Positions 33,400 through 44,795 of a stretch of DNA of 64,000 nt are shown piece after piece. A model generated the notes under the pieces. That model was not told where the DNA came from, ran no database searches, and saw only the letters and a program-made list of their open reading frames with translations. Source of the stretch: Rhexocercosporidium sp. MPI-PUGE-AT-0058 (taxonomy: Eukaryota; Ascomycota; Leotiomycetes; Helotiales); assembly GCA_020746875.1 (NCBI GenBank), contig JAGTJL010000017.1, forward strand, positions 310,001-374,000, read 5' to 3'. Made by a program: the position numbers and the translations under genes. The first letter of the stretch is position 1; each line of letters starts with the position of its first letter.

Positions 33400-33787
33400 T
33401 CTGATTGTGGGGAGATTTCTTAATATCCAATGCTGTACTGCCTGTTGTCTACCTCAGATATACAGATTTCCAATTGAAGAGGAGAGATTGGTTGTTGAAT
33501 GAATTTTAAGTAAGATGTCCGCCAAGAGTGGGGTAGATATCCCACTCCTTACAGATGACACAACATCCATCCAGGAATTTTGGGTGTAAACAAACAACAA
33601 CTCGACGCCTTCTGCTCAAATTGAAAAGTTAAACCAAGTCCATCAGCCTGTCTGGCTCCCTGTATGAGAGGTTAGACACGGACACGTGACGATATGTACT
33701 GCGCCGCAATCTCCTAATTTGTTCAGGATGGAGTGAAGCTGCCTGGTTAGGTACCAGGTCTTTATCATAGCCCCCCGAAGCATCACG
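33400..33787. promoter_or_regulatory. Divergent promoter region
   Basis: 388 bp between the minus-strand dehydrogenase and the plus-strand secreted protein. It must hold both promoters. No clear shared operator was recognised. Confidence 0.5.
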
Positions 33788-34692
33788 ATGATCTTCATAG
33801 CCGCAGCTCTGGTGATTGTACTGGTAACACCATGTGCATCCTGGACCTCCTCGGCCTACATGGATCTCATCTCCCCTCCTCGCTGGACCACAGATGTTGG
33901 CGATAGATACATGATTAAGGCCGGAGAAATCCAGCCAGGCTTCACCAATAGTCTAACCTCCTGTCTCAACGAGCCAACGCCTTTGAATGTTACCCGCTCT
34001 CTCTTCCCAATATCCGGGGGCTCACTAGTCTTTGGTTTCGTCAACGACACCATTTCACCTAACCCCGATCCGACGGATGAGAAGTTCTGGCTAGATCTGT
34101 ATCTCACAGATGACAAAGCCGATTATTCGGATGACTATTTCTTTAAGTTTGGGAATCAGTTCAGGAGAATGGAATTCTGGCAAGGCTTTCGGACGGGTTG
34201 GAGTTGTTCTGTTGGTTTCAACATGACGAGCCAGTTGAGGCAGCCGACGAACGAAACTGCGATGGGCTTGTTGGAGGGGATGAACATTACGATTGCCCTC
34301 CTGATCAAGTTGGGGAGGGGCCCATACAGGGGAGATCCAAACTGGGCAGGTAATACGTGGGATGAGGTTCATCAGGTATGTTTTACTTTGATTTTAGTAC
34401 TGGAATAGGGCTGATGTTGAGACAGTGTGCCTACGTCACCTTGACTTCCGATACCGCTAGTTCGAAGCGAGAGCTGGAGCAACGGGATGAGAATCAAGAT
34501 ATGTGTAACAGGGTGAATTTGGACTGGTTTCGAACCCCAACAACTTCCGCTTCAGGGTTTCCCACAATGACCTCTTCTGCAAACCCTACAGAATCAAGCT
34601 CAATAGCAAGTAAGAGGAGGATATATAACACAGCTTCCACTTTTTCCACGAGTACTGCCTTTTTATTGGCTCTCTTCAATAGCCAGTTTTGA
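33788..34692 (+). CDS. Secreted, possibly GPI-anchored protein of unknown function, 284 aa
   Basis: Two exons (33788-34375 and 34426-34692), 50-bp GTATGT...GACAG intron, phase 0. The N-terminus MIFIAAALVIVLVTPCAS is a good signal peptide, with cleavage likely after about residue 18. Several Asn-X-Ser/Thr sites (LNVT, VNDT, FNMT, PTNET, MNIT) and Cys pairs fit an extracellular glycoprotein. The C-terminal Ser/Thr-rich tail ends in a hydrophobic stretch (STSTAFLLALFNSQF), which may be a GPI signal. I do not recognise the domain. Confidence 0.75.
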
Positions 34693-35298
34693 GCTACAGC
34701 AGTTCGGAAGTAGTTAATGAATTATTGCCTCGACGTTAACTTCTGAAACGTCTTGAATAAGACCCCGCAGCTCAGCCAGATTTCTCTCTCAGATACCACG
34801 CCTCATCTCGAAATCTCCGCCGAGTTTCTCTACTACTGGATAAGCCTCAAACCCTGTCTTTGATTTAGGGTTTTCATGAGAGTAAAGACTCAATTCTAGC
34901 CAAGACCTCTTCTAATCCCTAGCTATTGCTTTCTGGGATTGAAATGTAAGACCTCAGCATGTTCCGCCCAAATGAAGTCATCGAGATTCAATGAAGCCCC
35001 ACCAAAACCACTCATCTGTCAACTTGGAAATTTAATTAGATTCGAGATAGCCTCGTGATTCGCCAGTATCCGGAGCTGAAAACCTACAATGCAAGACGTG
35101 ATTGGCCCATCGCCGAACGCGATTCTCAGCCACCCTTCTTCACGACATGCTGCAGAGCCTTACCATCCAAACTTCTATTCCAAACCCCAGCTCGAACCAA
35201 ACACACCTATGTTCTAAAAGCCGCTCCCCAATCAACATACATTACCGCCAGAACTGACCCTGCGCAAATCACGCAGCCCTTGCTCCACCTGCCTCAAC
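34693..35298. other. Upstream spacer of the HET gene
   Basis: No conserved coding features. The stretch just before 35299 is C-rich, as is common before fungal start codons. Confidence 0.45.
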
Positions 35299-37389
35299 AT
35301 GGAGCCATACCAATATACACCTCTCGAGCAAGGCCAAATTCGACTTCTGCAGATATTACCTGGCCTAGAAGCAAATTTGGTATTCTGCCAACTATTCACC
35401 GTCAGTTTTGACAATATTCCAGAGTACACAGCGTTATCATATGCTTGGGGTACTGGAGCTGCGGACAAGACCATTATCGTCGATGGAAAAGTGTTGTCAA
35501 TTGGGACCAACCTGGATGATTCCTTAAGAGAACTCAGATCGAGGCCAGTCTGGACGGGGCTCGACAGAGGGCCGCGTAGGATATATTCGGTGCTGAAGGG
35601 CCTCATAGATATTAACAACCGATACTCTCCTCCAGGATGGGATAGCTTCATGAAAGGAAATCTGCACCGATTCAAACGTGGCATAGAGTTGATGTCAATA
35701 ATAGAAGATTCCAACGACGATGATCAGAATATGCAGATCATTGCAGAAATGTGTGCCATTGCCACGGATTTGGAAGAAGCTTGGGAAGGCGTTGCATTGA
35801 GAGATGGTGTTCCTAGGATTCATCGCGATATGCCTCTTATATGGATTGATGCAATCTGTATCAATCAAGAAGATACCGTGGAACGCATGGAGCAAGTAAA
35901 GCTGATGGGGAAAATATTCAAGGGCGCCTACTCACTTACGGTTTGGCTAGGCGCGGAAGCAGACGAGAGCAGTAAAGCCGTGTCGCTGCTGAAGCAAATG
36001 AAGCTGGAAATCCCCGAAGTAGGAGATACTGGTGCTTATTACGATATAAAATTGCTGGATCCTGGTGTGCAAGATATGGCGTGTCCGATTCTTAAGCTCT
36101 TCTCAAGGCCATGGTTCGGACGGCTGTGGATTCTGCAAGAGTATGCCTTAGGGGGCCACACCAACATGCCCGGACAGAGCCTAGGCAATCACGTCATGTT
36201 TTGCTGCGGACGAGACCGGATTGAAGATCTTGTGGCCCTGGGAAATGATGTTCTAGAGAAGGTTACGGCTTCGCTAGTGCTTGCACAAAAATCCATGGTT
36301 CTGCTGGCAGTGAATCGGAATGTGTCAATCCACCTGTTGAGGCTTCTAGTCACTTTCTCCAAGAGAGTTGGGGCGATTCGAAACCAACTCTTGTCATTGG
36401 TGATCCAGTCTAGTACTGCATATGCCACAGACCCGAGAGACAAAATTTACGCATGTATCGGACTCGCTGAGGAGATCTTCCAAGGACCCCCTCTTGACCT
36501 GGATTTTGATTCTCTCATCTTCGACTACGCCGCCCCAGTCGAGGACGTCTACTCTAGTTTTGTAAGAGCTGTTGTCTCTGCTACAAATCGTCTTGACTTG
36601 CTCGGGCTTTGTACCGGAAAATCGTCACTTGTTACCAGGACTTGGACCCCTGACTGGACTACTCCGTTTACTGGTATTCTGTGCCTTGACCTTGCTACTA
36701 TATTGACCAATCTGCAGTTGCTCACATACGACGTGACACCTGGTATAGACTGTGTCGCCAGATTTGGACCTGATCTCAGCACATTGACTGTCGGTGGGTT
36801 TGTGTGGGAAGTTGTCATGGAAGTGACCTCAGTCTTTGGTGTAAATATCGAGGCACAGGTGAAGACAGAATGCGTTCTAATCTCAAATATCGCAAAAAAC
36901 CTCTCAATATCTGAGCAAGTTGAACGAGAATTGGATCATTATACCAGCTTTGCCAAGACTATGGCATGGAATCGCACTCATGAGCGAGAGGGAGGAGCGA
37001 TGCCACAAAGTTGGGTTCGATCGTTGAAGGACTGGCTTGTGGAACACCCATCTGAAGAACACATTCTAAGTCTGGAATCAGTCTCCACTCCTCCAAATGA
37101 AGGGGTGTTGTGTGAGTCAGACTTCCTAGAAGCCTTGCATAAAACAATGAGGAGTGAAAACCGCATCTTTGTAACCAATAGAGGATGTATCGGCCGCACT
37201 GAATCTGAAGTAAAGAGAAACGATCTTGTTTGTCTCATCCTAGGATGTGCCATGCCGATGATTCTTCGTCCGGTTGAAAACCATTACGAAGTTGTTGGCG
37301 AGGTGTACTTGGATGAAATCATGCACGAGGAAGGTATGGTGGCACTACGAGAAGGGAAGAGGACATTGCAAGAGTTCGAACTTCATTGA
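35299..37389 (+). CDS. Heterokaryon incompatibility (HET) domain protein, 696 aa
   Basis: Single exon, ATG at 35299 (MEPYQYTPLEQGQIRLLQI). The HET domain (PF06985) spans about residues 44-230. Its three signature blocks are YTALSYAWG (about 44-52), LIWIDAICINQED and LTVWLGAE, with SRPWFGRLWILQEY following. The remaining C-terminal part is helical, with DPRDKIYACIGLAEE typical of HET proteins, and without NACHT, WD or ankyrin repeats. HET proteins trigger cell death after fusion of unlike hyphae. This one shows no frame breaks. Its partner or allele cannot be inferred. Confidence 0.92.
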   Translation: MEPYQYTPLEQGQIRLLQILPGLEANLVFCQLFTVSFDNIPEYTALSYAWGTGAADKTIIVDGKVLSIGTNLDDSLRELRSRPVWTGLDRGPRRIYSVLKGLIDINNRYSPPGWDSFMKGNLHRFKRGIELMSIIEDSNDDDQNMQIIAEMCAIATDLEEAWEGVALRDGVPRIHRDMPLIWIDAICINQEDTVERMEQVKLMGKIFKGAYSLTVWLGAEADESSKAVSLLKQMKLEIPEVGDTGAYYDIKLLDPGVQDMACPILKLFSRPWFGRLWILQEYALGGHTNMPGQSLGNHVMFCCGRDRIEDLVALGNDVLEKVTASLVLAQKSMVLLAVNRNVSIHLLRLLVTFSKRVGAIRNQLLSLVIQSSTAYATDPRDKIYACIGLAEEIFQGPPLDLDFDSLIFDYAAPVEDVYSSFVRAVVSATNRLDLLGLCTGKSSLVTRTWTPDWTTPFTGILCLDLATILTNLQLLTYDVTPGIDCVARFGPDLSTLTVGGFVWEVVMEVTSVFGVNIEAQVKTECVLISNIAKNLSISEQVERELDHYTSFAKTMAWNRTHEREGGAMPQSWVRSLKDWLVEHPSEEHILSLESVSTPPNEGVLCESDFLEALHKTMRSENRIFVTNRGCIGRTESEVKRNDLVCLILGCAMPMILRPVENHYEVVGEVYLDEIMHEEGMVALREGKRTLQEFELH

Positions 37390-38480
37390 GATCTATCAGC
37401 TATGAGTCCATAGATCAGTCGCTGTACATTCAAGAGCACCATTGCCAAGGACACCTCCTAGACGTGTGAGCTGGAAGCAGAACCATAGCTGCTGATCATG
37501 GCTGTACGGTTCCAATCTCTATACAACGCATATTTTCCGATTAGATGAGATTAGGGTAAGCCAATTGTATTGGCGCGAGAACGAAAAGGACTAATACAGC
37601 CCTTATTTGCAAGACTAGCACTCTCGGTATCACAGTCCTTCATCCAAGGACGGGTGCTGGGTCAACTAATCTTATCGCGATCTAGAAAACAGGGACGCGG
37701 ATGTCTTTGCCCGAGGGCTCGATTCATGGGCCTGCGAACCCTAGACGGCCTTGGGAAACGGTGGGTGACGCTAATACTGGAATGAGAAGCTGAGCAGCGC
37801 AAGTCATGCAAGACCTTTTGAAGAAGACGGCTCCTGCTACTATCTAGAGAGGTACTACTGCTAAGATGGGGAAGATTGGGACGTACTTTCTGCATGGGAT
37901 GTTAGATGGCATGGTTAAGAAGATGACGGGTTTCGATGTCGTGGAGCAGATGGTGCGGAGGTGAGGAATGTAGCCAGGAGTATAAATTCGGGACGCGGTT
38001 GATGGCAGGGGATGCAAACAACTGAATACTGCCTACGGGGAATTCCACGTTGAACCCAACTCGATTTGCAGAGAGCAGCTTCTTTGATAACCCAATCTTA
38101 CTGATTCGGCTGTCTAGCTTTTTCTATCCCAATCCCTAATATACGTCCGTCCATTGTAGTTGATCACTAGCAGCGTGTCAGCAAATTTGATATCGCAACA
38201 CGGGACTTCAAAATACCAAGTGAACATCCTCTACTTCGATGGAGAAGGGTCAGTGAGGGGTAGAGCTATTGTATTGCTCGAAAATGGCCTAGCTGACCAC
38301 AGTTGTGGTAGGCCCATACCGGGAACAAGATGTTGATTACGCCATAATGGAGCTCCTGGCGGTTGAAGCCTTGTTGATACAGCATGAACCGGAAGAGTTA
38401 CTCTTTTGTGATGTGCGAGATGAATCCGGGGTTAGTTCCCACTGTCTGACTCAGGAAAAAAATTGTTCTGGCTGCAGAGA
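37390..38480. other. Intergenic region with a possible decayed coding end
   Basis: A plus-strand fragment ending at 37964 (reading AKMGKIGTYFLHGMLDGMVK, with a stop upstream) looks like the C-terminus of a lost gene. No family recognised. Otherwise nothing convincing. Confidence 0.3.
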
Positions 38481-39039
38481 ATAAAGTTGGCAGTCGACGC
38501 TATAACGCAGTAGTATCGCTTTCATTAGGAGGGAGTCCTGATGTTGCATCATTGCCATTGATGATACAGATAATGTTAGGAACCCCCTTTCCCTTGCTCA
38601 GTACTCGCATATACGGGTAGGTCTTGTGGTTTACCAACATGACTGACCACCTCAGAGTACCATGTGGACCGAACTGAACAACAACTTCGCGGGGACAAAA
38701 GAAGGTACGTCTACATCCTTCAGTGTTTGTGTTAGATGGTAGGAGGATGATGACTGACCAGTTAGTTTGAATGTTATGCAAGGCAGATACCTGCAAACGC
38801 TGTGCCTCCAACATCTGATGCTGCGCGACTTCAGCCCCACCAGCACCATCATTATGGGAGTACTCCTTTGTGGAATCAATGGCCGAGTTGACTTCTCTTT
38901 AAAGCAGTCATCTCCTCCTTTATGGCATCTCGCTCTGCTCCTCCGGACATGACCACCTTCCACAATGTATCCACTGATCTTGCAAGGCATATAGATGCGC
39001 CATAATGGTCTCAACTTCCTTGGTGTGAGGAGCGCTCAT
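38480..39039 (-). pseudogene. Possible decayed small coiled-coil protein gene
   Basis: Minus strand, ATG at 39039: MSAPHTKEVETIMAHLYALQDQ, then (in a shifted frame) VDTLWKVVMSGGAERDAIKEE and MTALKRSQLG, then in the first frame again AEVAQHQMLEAQRLQ. Together this resembles a short coiled-coil protein with two single-base frame changes. A GTATCT donor follows. I do not recognise it; it could be an intact spliced gene I cannot join, or not a gene at all. Confidence 0.35.
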
Positions 39040-39622
39040 GTTGGTATTTTTTGCACGAATTTGTAAGATGCCGTGTGTGGTAGGTGAGGTTTATGGTGGT
39101 GGTTTTGTCAATCTCTGCTATTGAGATCCAAGGAGGGGTGGTGGTGTTGGAGGATTGTAGGTGAATGAGGAAGGTGATGGTGTCGTAAAGAGTAGATCTT
39201 TTGCTAGGCGAGATACAAATTCATAGATGAAGGCTTGTGAGAAGTGGTAGTGCGACGGGGTGAAAATTTTGAAAGTAACAGGAGCGAGGTGGTTCACCAA
39301 GATTGGGGCTGAAGTAAACAAAGATCGGCACGTTATCGACATCCTCAAATTCGCTGCCTTCTCCCGTTACTATCTCCATCCTCGAGACTGCAAGTGCAGA
39401 ATAGACTATAATACGTTGAAGGAATATACTATTTCAGCTTGAAATGTATTTCTTTTAGGGCTGCAAAGATAAACACGAGACCGGATATGATGCTCATGTG
39501 CAAATACAGACTCAGCGATCGATATGAAAACTTTCGGCTGCTGGTGAGGAACTACCTTGTAGACTAGGAACTGCCACTCTTTGGCCGATTGAAAACATTC
39601 TTCATTGTGCTATTCACGCTAT
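39040..39622. other. Intergenic region
   Basis: No coding features or repeats recognised. Confidence 0.45.
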
Positions 39623-40656
39623 TCATAACTCTACAACTTCAGGGGCATTTCCAAGGTCGACTGTACTCTGGTACACAAGAGCAGCATTAATCATCAACCC
39701 ACCATTCCCACCTCTTGGTCCGACCATCAGCCTCTGCCATAAAATGCCTTTAAATCCATAGTACAGAACCATGATTGAATCCCACCAAGCAAGACTCGGC
39801 AACAAATCCGCAATTATTCCTCCCTTCTTCCTATCCATCAACCTCTCATAGGCAGACTGCCCCTCGTCCCAGAAAACAGATTCTCGACCATGTCCTGAAT
39901 GCACGTGCCCAAAGACATGAAGTCGTGGTTTCACACGCCAGATCTCCTTGAGCAAGCCAGCACAACCCAGATTGAGGTCGAGATGATACCGTGGAGGGGT
40001 ATGAGTGATCAGAACGTCTGTTTCCATAGGTATCCGGTTCTCCCAAGGATCCTGTTGTCGGACATATTGAAAACTACAACTGTCAGTCCCGGCCAGCAGC
40101 TCGGAAAGTCAACTTACGCCATATCACTGCCGCCACACCGAGGAATATCAGGAGATCCATAGAAATTGAGCTTTCGTCCGCCTTTGAACTTGAGAGTAAT
40201 AGCTTTATTCTCGAGATAATGAAGAGACCTGAAGTTCAACTTCTTCCCCTTGTCTTCATCTCTCCTAGACTTGGGATCAAAGTAACTGTCATGGTTCCCC
40301 GCGATCAGTATCTTCTCCCTATGCGGCAATGAGGCCAACCAGTCCAACTGCGCCTGTATCTCCTTCACCGTGCCAGCATTTGTCAAATCCCCAGCATGTA
40401 TCAACACGTCCCCATGCGGGATATCTTGGGTATTGGTATGTGTGTCGGATATGCAGACAACCTTCACCCTAGGCTTGTCTTTGCGGGGTCTGAATGGCGG
40501 GCCACGCAGACTCAGGAGGATGGCGTAGATTGTGGCTACTAGGAATCGTAGAGGGGATTCGAGGAGGCTATCGAGAACTGTACGGGGGTCGTATTTACTT
40601 CTGCGACGGGACCAAGGCCACTGGCTGGGCTGTCGAGACTGGGTTGTTGATGCCAT
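39623..40656 (-). CDS. Calcineurin-like metallophosphoesterase, 329 aa
   Basis: Two exons (40118-40656 and 39623-40073) with a 44-bp intron whose codon join is exact (GC|T). ATG at 40656 (MASTTQSRQPSQ); the longer reading begins with GTG. All metallophosphoesterase blocks are present: ISDTHTN (Asp71, His73), HAGDLTN (Asp90), IAGNHDSYF (Asn121, His122), LITHTPP and FGHVHSGHGRE. A hydrophobic segment at about residues 37-51 (RFLVATIYAILLSL) may be a membrane anchor. Related fungal proteins (rhamnogalacturonate-lyase-neighbour or 239AB-like type) have unknown natural substrates. Two metal ions in the active site are expected. Confidence 0.9.
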
Positions 40657-41174
40657 TGGAGGGGTAGCGGCTGTCGTATCTGAGGCTGTTCCAAGGTGGG
40701 CAATTACCGGTATTCGTTGTTCAAGCACTCGATAGCGACATGCCTTGATCTCGAACTCTTCATTGAAGCCTGGTTAGTGTGGTGGGTGGTTGGATGGAGT
40801 GAAGTGTCCTTCTGTATGACAAGACGGACGATGATGGATGTTTGGGCGGGGAAGATCCGCGACAGGGATGAGCTTCCTTGGACTGCAGCTCCATTTGCTG
40901 CCGCCCTCTCGCCTCAGCGACGTCATGAGGTCCAGTCCAATCCAACCCGGCCTACAAACCAGCCAGCCTTGCCCTGCTGTCACACGGCAGTAGAGGATGC
41001 CAACTTCTGCGAAGTCTTCCTCACCCTCTTCCTCTTTCTCTTCCCCTCCTGCATTCCCAACATCTTTCACGCTTGAAACAGCATCTGTGATCTGGGCAGG
41101 AGTCATGGCTTCAGTCAAGAGTCTCTACGAACCCAGTTCCAAGGCGGGCAGTGCTTTGCACACCAATCTAGAGT
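40657..41174. promoter_or_regulatory. Divergent promoter region
   Basis: About 520 bp between two divergent genes. A plus-strand ORF across it (to 41076) has no conserved features. Confidence 0.4.
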
Positions 41175-43657
41175 ATGCCACCCCCATTCTACGCCAAAAG
41201 CAGGACTAATTGGCCCAGTGTGGACTATGTGATCAATTACCGCTTTGCGACAACGAGTATGCCCCTCAATCCCCGTACAATACATGGCTAACAGCCGGCA
41301 GGCAAAGCCCAAGCCGAAGAGCAGTTCGTAAAGCTCATATACGCCCTCAACGATATCGGCTTGGCTACCGAAGTTCGAAATAGCGAGAACTGCTCCATTT
41401 TGATCTTTGTTAAGGTGGCTTCCGATAAGCATCTAAAGGCAGAGGTTTATCGATCAAGAGTCCAGGATTGGCTATATGGAGTACGAACTGCTGCTCCAGA
41501 GAAGGACATGCAAAAGGCAATCAACGATGAACCTGTCACTGAGGCTGAACGTCTTCGACTTACATATATGCTCATCACAAAGCCGCAGAGTGATGGTGGA
41601 GCTGGAATTACACCAAAGGAGGGAGAATGGAAGGGAGTCGAGTCGATTTTCGCCCTCCACGACCACGCATTCAATAAAGCATGGATCAAGGACATTACCT
41701 CGAAATATTTCCTCAATGCCGAGGACTTGGTAGCCATCAAGGACAAATTTGGAGAGAAGATAGCTTTCTACTTCTCCTTCCTTCAGTCATACTTTCTCTT
41801 CCTCACATTTCCAGCTGGATTTGGAGCATGTGCTTGGCTTATACTTGGTCAATTCTCGCCGGTATACGCAGTCATCAATGGATTATGGTGTATAATCTTT
41901 GTTGAGTACTGGAAGAAGCAAGAGACGGATCTTGCAGTCCAATGGGGTGTCCGTGGGGTGTCCAAGATTCAGCGGAAACGACCAGCTTTCCAGCACGAGA
42001 GCATCGTGACAGATCCAATCACTGGCGAGGATGTTAAGATCTATTCTCCCGCAAAAAGGCTTGCTAGACAACTCCTTCAAGTACCATTTGCTCTTGGTGC
42101 TGTTGTTGCTCTCGGAAGTTTGATTGCGACTTGCTTTGGAATTGAGATCTTCATTTCTGAAGTCTACGATGGCCCATTCAAAGCTTACTTGGTAAGTCCA
42201 CTCTCCAGTGGGTGAAAGCTATTCTGACATTTTAGGTCTTCTTGCCAACAGTAATCCTCACAACTGTCATGCCTACTTTGTCTGCACTTTTGACAGGTTT
42301 CGCCTCTCGATTGACTGACATTGAAAATTACGAGACACAAGATGGTAAGGAATTTGCGAGCTCGCAAGTCATGTCTAACTCTTCGCAGCATACGAGGCCG
42401 CTATGATCTCAAAGATCTTCATCCTCAACTTCATTACCTCTTACCTACCAATATTCCTCACGGCCTTCGTATACGTTCCGTTCGCACAAATCATCGTGCC
42501 CTATCTTGATGTCTTCCAACTGGCCGTTAAGCCTTTCGCCGAAAACAAAAAACAAATGTCTACACCAAAGGTCGGATTCCAAATCAACCCCGACAGGTTG
42601 AAGAAGCAGGTCATCTACTTTACAGTCACTGCTCAAATTGTTAGCTTTGCTCTCGAAGTTATTGTTCCATATGTCAAGAGGAAGGTCTTCCACAAGGTAA
42701 AAGAGGTCCAAGCTGATAGAGCTGCTAAACGTGGAGGGGATGCTGGAACAGTCTCCATGGAAGATCACCCAGAAGAAGCAGAGTTCTTGACTCGCGTTAG
42801 GAATGAGGCCGAGCTGGACGTCTATGATGTTACCACTGATTTCAGAGAGATGGTCGTTCAATTTGGTAAGTTTCATATGTCAAGATGGCCTGCAATTGCT
42901 GACGAAATAAGGCTATCTCTCCCTCTTCTCGGTTGTTTGGCCATTGACAGGTGTCTCTTTCTTCATCAACAACTGGATCGAGCTTCGTGGTGACGCTTTG
43001 AAGATTGCACTGGAGACTCAGCGACCTGTTCCATGGAGAGGAGATTCCATCGGCCCTTGGTTGGATGCTCTAGGATTCCTAGCATGGCTTGGAAGTTTGA
43101 CTTCAGCTGCGCTTGTATATCTCTTCAGTGGGGATGGTCTTGGTCCTTCGGGGACTCCTTGGAATATCAAGGCATGGGGTCTCCTCTTGGCCATGTTCTT
43201 CTCAGAGCACATCTACCTCGCTGTTCAGCTCGGTGTCAGGAAAGCCTTGAGCAAACTCGACAGCCCAGGCTTGCAAAAAGAGCGATCTGAAAGATTTCTT
43301 GTCCGAAAGTTAGTTAACTCATCTAGTTAAATAGCCATTGCTAATGAGTACAGGAAATATCTCGAGGAGAGTATCGGACAAGAAAAGGCCAATAATGCAG
43401 CCACGGGTGGAATTGCAGCTGGTGAGAAGATCAGTAAAAGTACACTTGACGAAGAAGCGGCCAGACAATCAGCACTCAGCAGTCATGGAACCCCAGAAGA
43501 GAGGTTCTGGGGCAGACAAAGGGGTCAAGTGGAAACCCTTGCTATTGGCAAGAGTTTCATTGCCAAGGTACGTTTAGTGGCATCAATCAAAGGGTCTTGA
43601 CTAATTCTTCTCCAGGCGGCGCCACAAAAAGGAAAGGAGTCGAAGAAGGAGTTGTGA
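41175..43657 (+). CDS. TMEM16/anoctamin family membrane protein (Ist2-like), 736 aa, seven exons
   Basis: Exons: 41175-41256, 41302-42191, 42236-42344, 42389-42865, 42912-43308, 43354-43567 and 43616-43657. All six introns are 44-48 bp GT-AG and phase-consistent. The protein starts MPPPFYAKSRTNW. Blocks include VDYVINYRFATT, KFGEKIAFYFSFLQSYF, YWKKQETDLAVQWGVRG, TAQIVSFALEVIVPY, DFREMVVQFGYLSL and NNWIELRGDALKI. It is almost the same length as the well-studied fungal scramblase nhTMEM16 (735 aa, by recall). Calcium-site acidic residues by alignment: Glu450, Asp511, Glu514, Glu543 and Asp547 present; the Asn position is Ser446. Expected role: Ca2+-activated lipid scrambling or ER-plasma membrane tethering. 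Confidence 0.93.
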
Positions 43658-44040
43658 TAAAGTAGGGAGATCGATTCATGGGTTTTAACCGTTGGGCATT
43701 AGGTATTGCACGTTAGAAAGTTTAGGAGGCTTGGTCCAAACATGGGTTTGCGTATCTACTCAGCGTTCATGAAATGAGATGATTTCACACAAGCCGCACT
43801 TGTGTGCCTGATGTCCTTACGAGCTGGTGGCCATTGGTCTGGTAGCAGTCCACAAGTTTTCTGGAGGCCTGTAAGCTCATTGAGTGGACGAAGGCCTAAA
43901 GACCCCAAGCACACCAAATTCAGGAGCCAGAAATCAAAATCAGGTGTAATCGAAATCCGAAAAAGGCTTAACGTCTTGCCTCGTCACAACCCCCTCTAAC
44001 TACTCCTGGTCCTACTCTTCTGAACGACATTTCGAGAACT
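43658..44040. other. 3' spacer after TMEM16
   Basis: No conserved gene; includes the TMEM16 3' untranslated region. Confidence 0.4.
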
Positions 44041-44351
44041 CTTAATTCCCAACTTCACGCTGGTCTGCGGCACTCATCGAGACTTGAGCCAGGATGTTGA
44101 CATGCTCTCCCAGCCCACGACAGCTGAAGGACCTCATTGTACAGTCCTGCATCCACCGCGAACGTGACCAGTTGACGGCAGCTATCCATGAAGATGACAT
44201 GTGCCGTCTGGCGTCCTCGCACCACAACGGTGACCCCTTCAAGGTCTTCAAGCCAGCATCTCGCGGAAACTACAATATCCGTTATTTCGTGCAGTTTTTA
44301 TCGCATGGACCCGATGCTGTTGCCGAGACTGGGAGCGGGAATGGAAGATAA
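44040..44351 (+). pseudogene. Possible APH-family N-terminal fragment
   Basis: The frame CRLASSHHNGDPFKVFKPAS, then RGNYNIRYFVQF, resembles the nucleotide-loop strand of fungal APH kinases (usually GSYNVCYFVEF-like). The reading then ends after a frame change (SHGPDAVAET). No kinase core follows; the AT-rich transposon block begins 150-200 bp downstream. Family assignment is tentative. Confidence 0.4.
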
Positions 44352-44548
44352 ATCCAGGATGAACATGGGGAGAAGTGGGCAGTCTGCGTGCCTCTAGCTC
44401 CTTGCCTGGCGTTTGGGGGGGAGGAACAAACTCGAGACCAAGATTTCTACAGTGCAGTAGGACTGCTCTCCATCTGGATGTATGAAACCATGCTGATAAG
44501 TATTGTTCTATTAACAGGCTGGTAGCTGTTAAGTCGCCTTAGAAAGCC

Positions 44549-44571
44549 CTCCTCGAGGTTACCTCGAGGAG
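44549..44571. repeat. Perfect 9-bp inverted repeat (hairpin) CTCCTCGAG-N5-CTCGAGGAG
   Basis: Arms at 44549-44557 and 44563-44571 with a 5-nt GTTAC loop. CCTCGA...TCGAGG recurs at 44945-44961, and CTCCTCGAGG appears again near 45017. Confidence 0.85.
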
Positions 44572-44795
44572 TAACCTATGTAAAACGATTGGATAAGACC
44601 TGCCGGTCTGAGTTCGCCGCCGGGGCAAGGTGGTACGTGGTGAACTTAAGAGGAAGATTGTACGGGGAGGCTCTTTAAGCTTTTAGCTCGTTTTACTTTC
44701 GGCTTTTAGAATTTAAATTAATTGATCTTTTTACGAAGATATAACGAAAAGAAACTATTAAAGGATTTTAGGAGAGACTACGAGGGAAGCTATAA

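Noticed and set aside
34530..34550. TGGTTTCGAACCCCA resembling a tRNA B box
   Set aside because: It is inside the second exon of the secreted protein (DWFRTP) and no tRNA cloverleaf forms around it.
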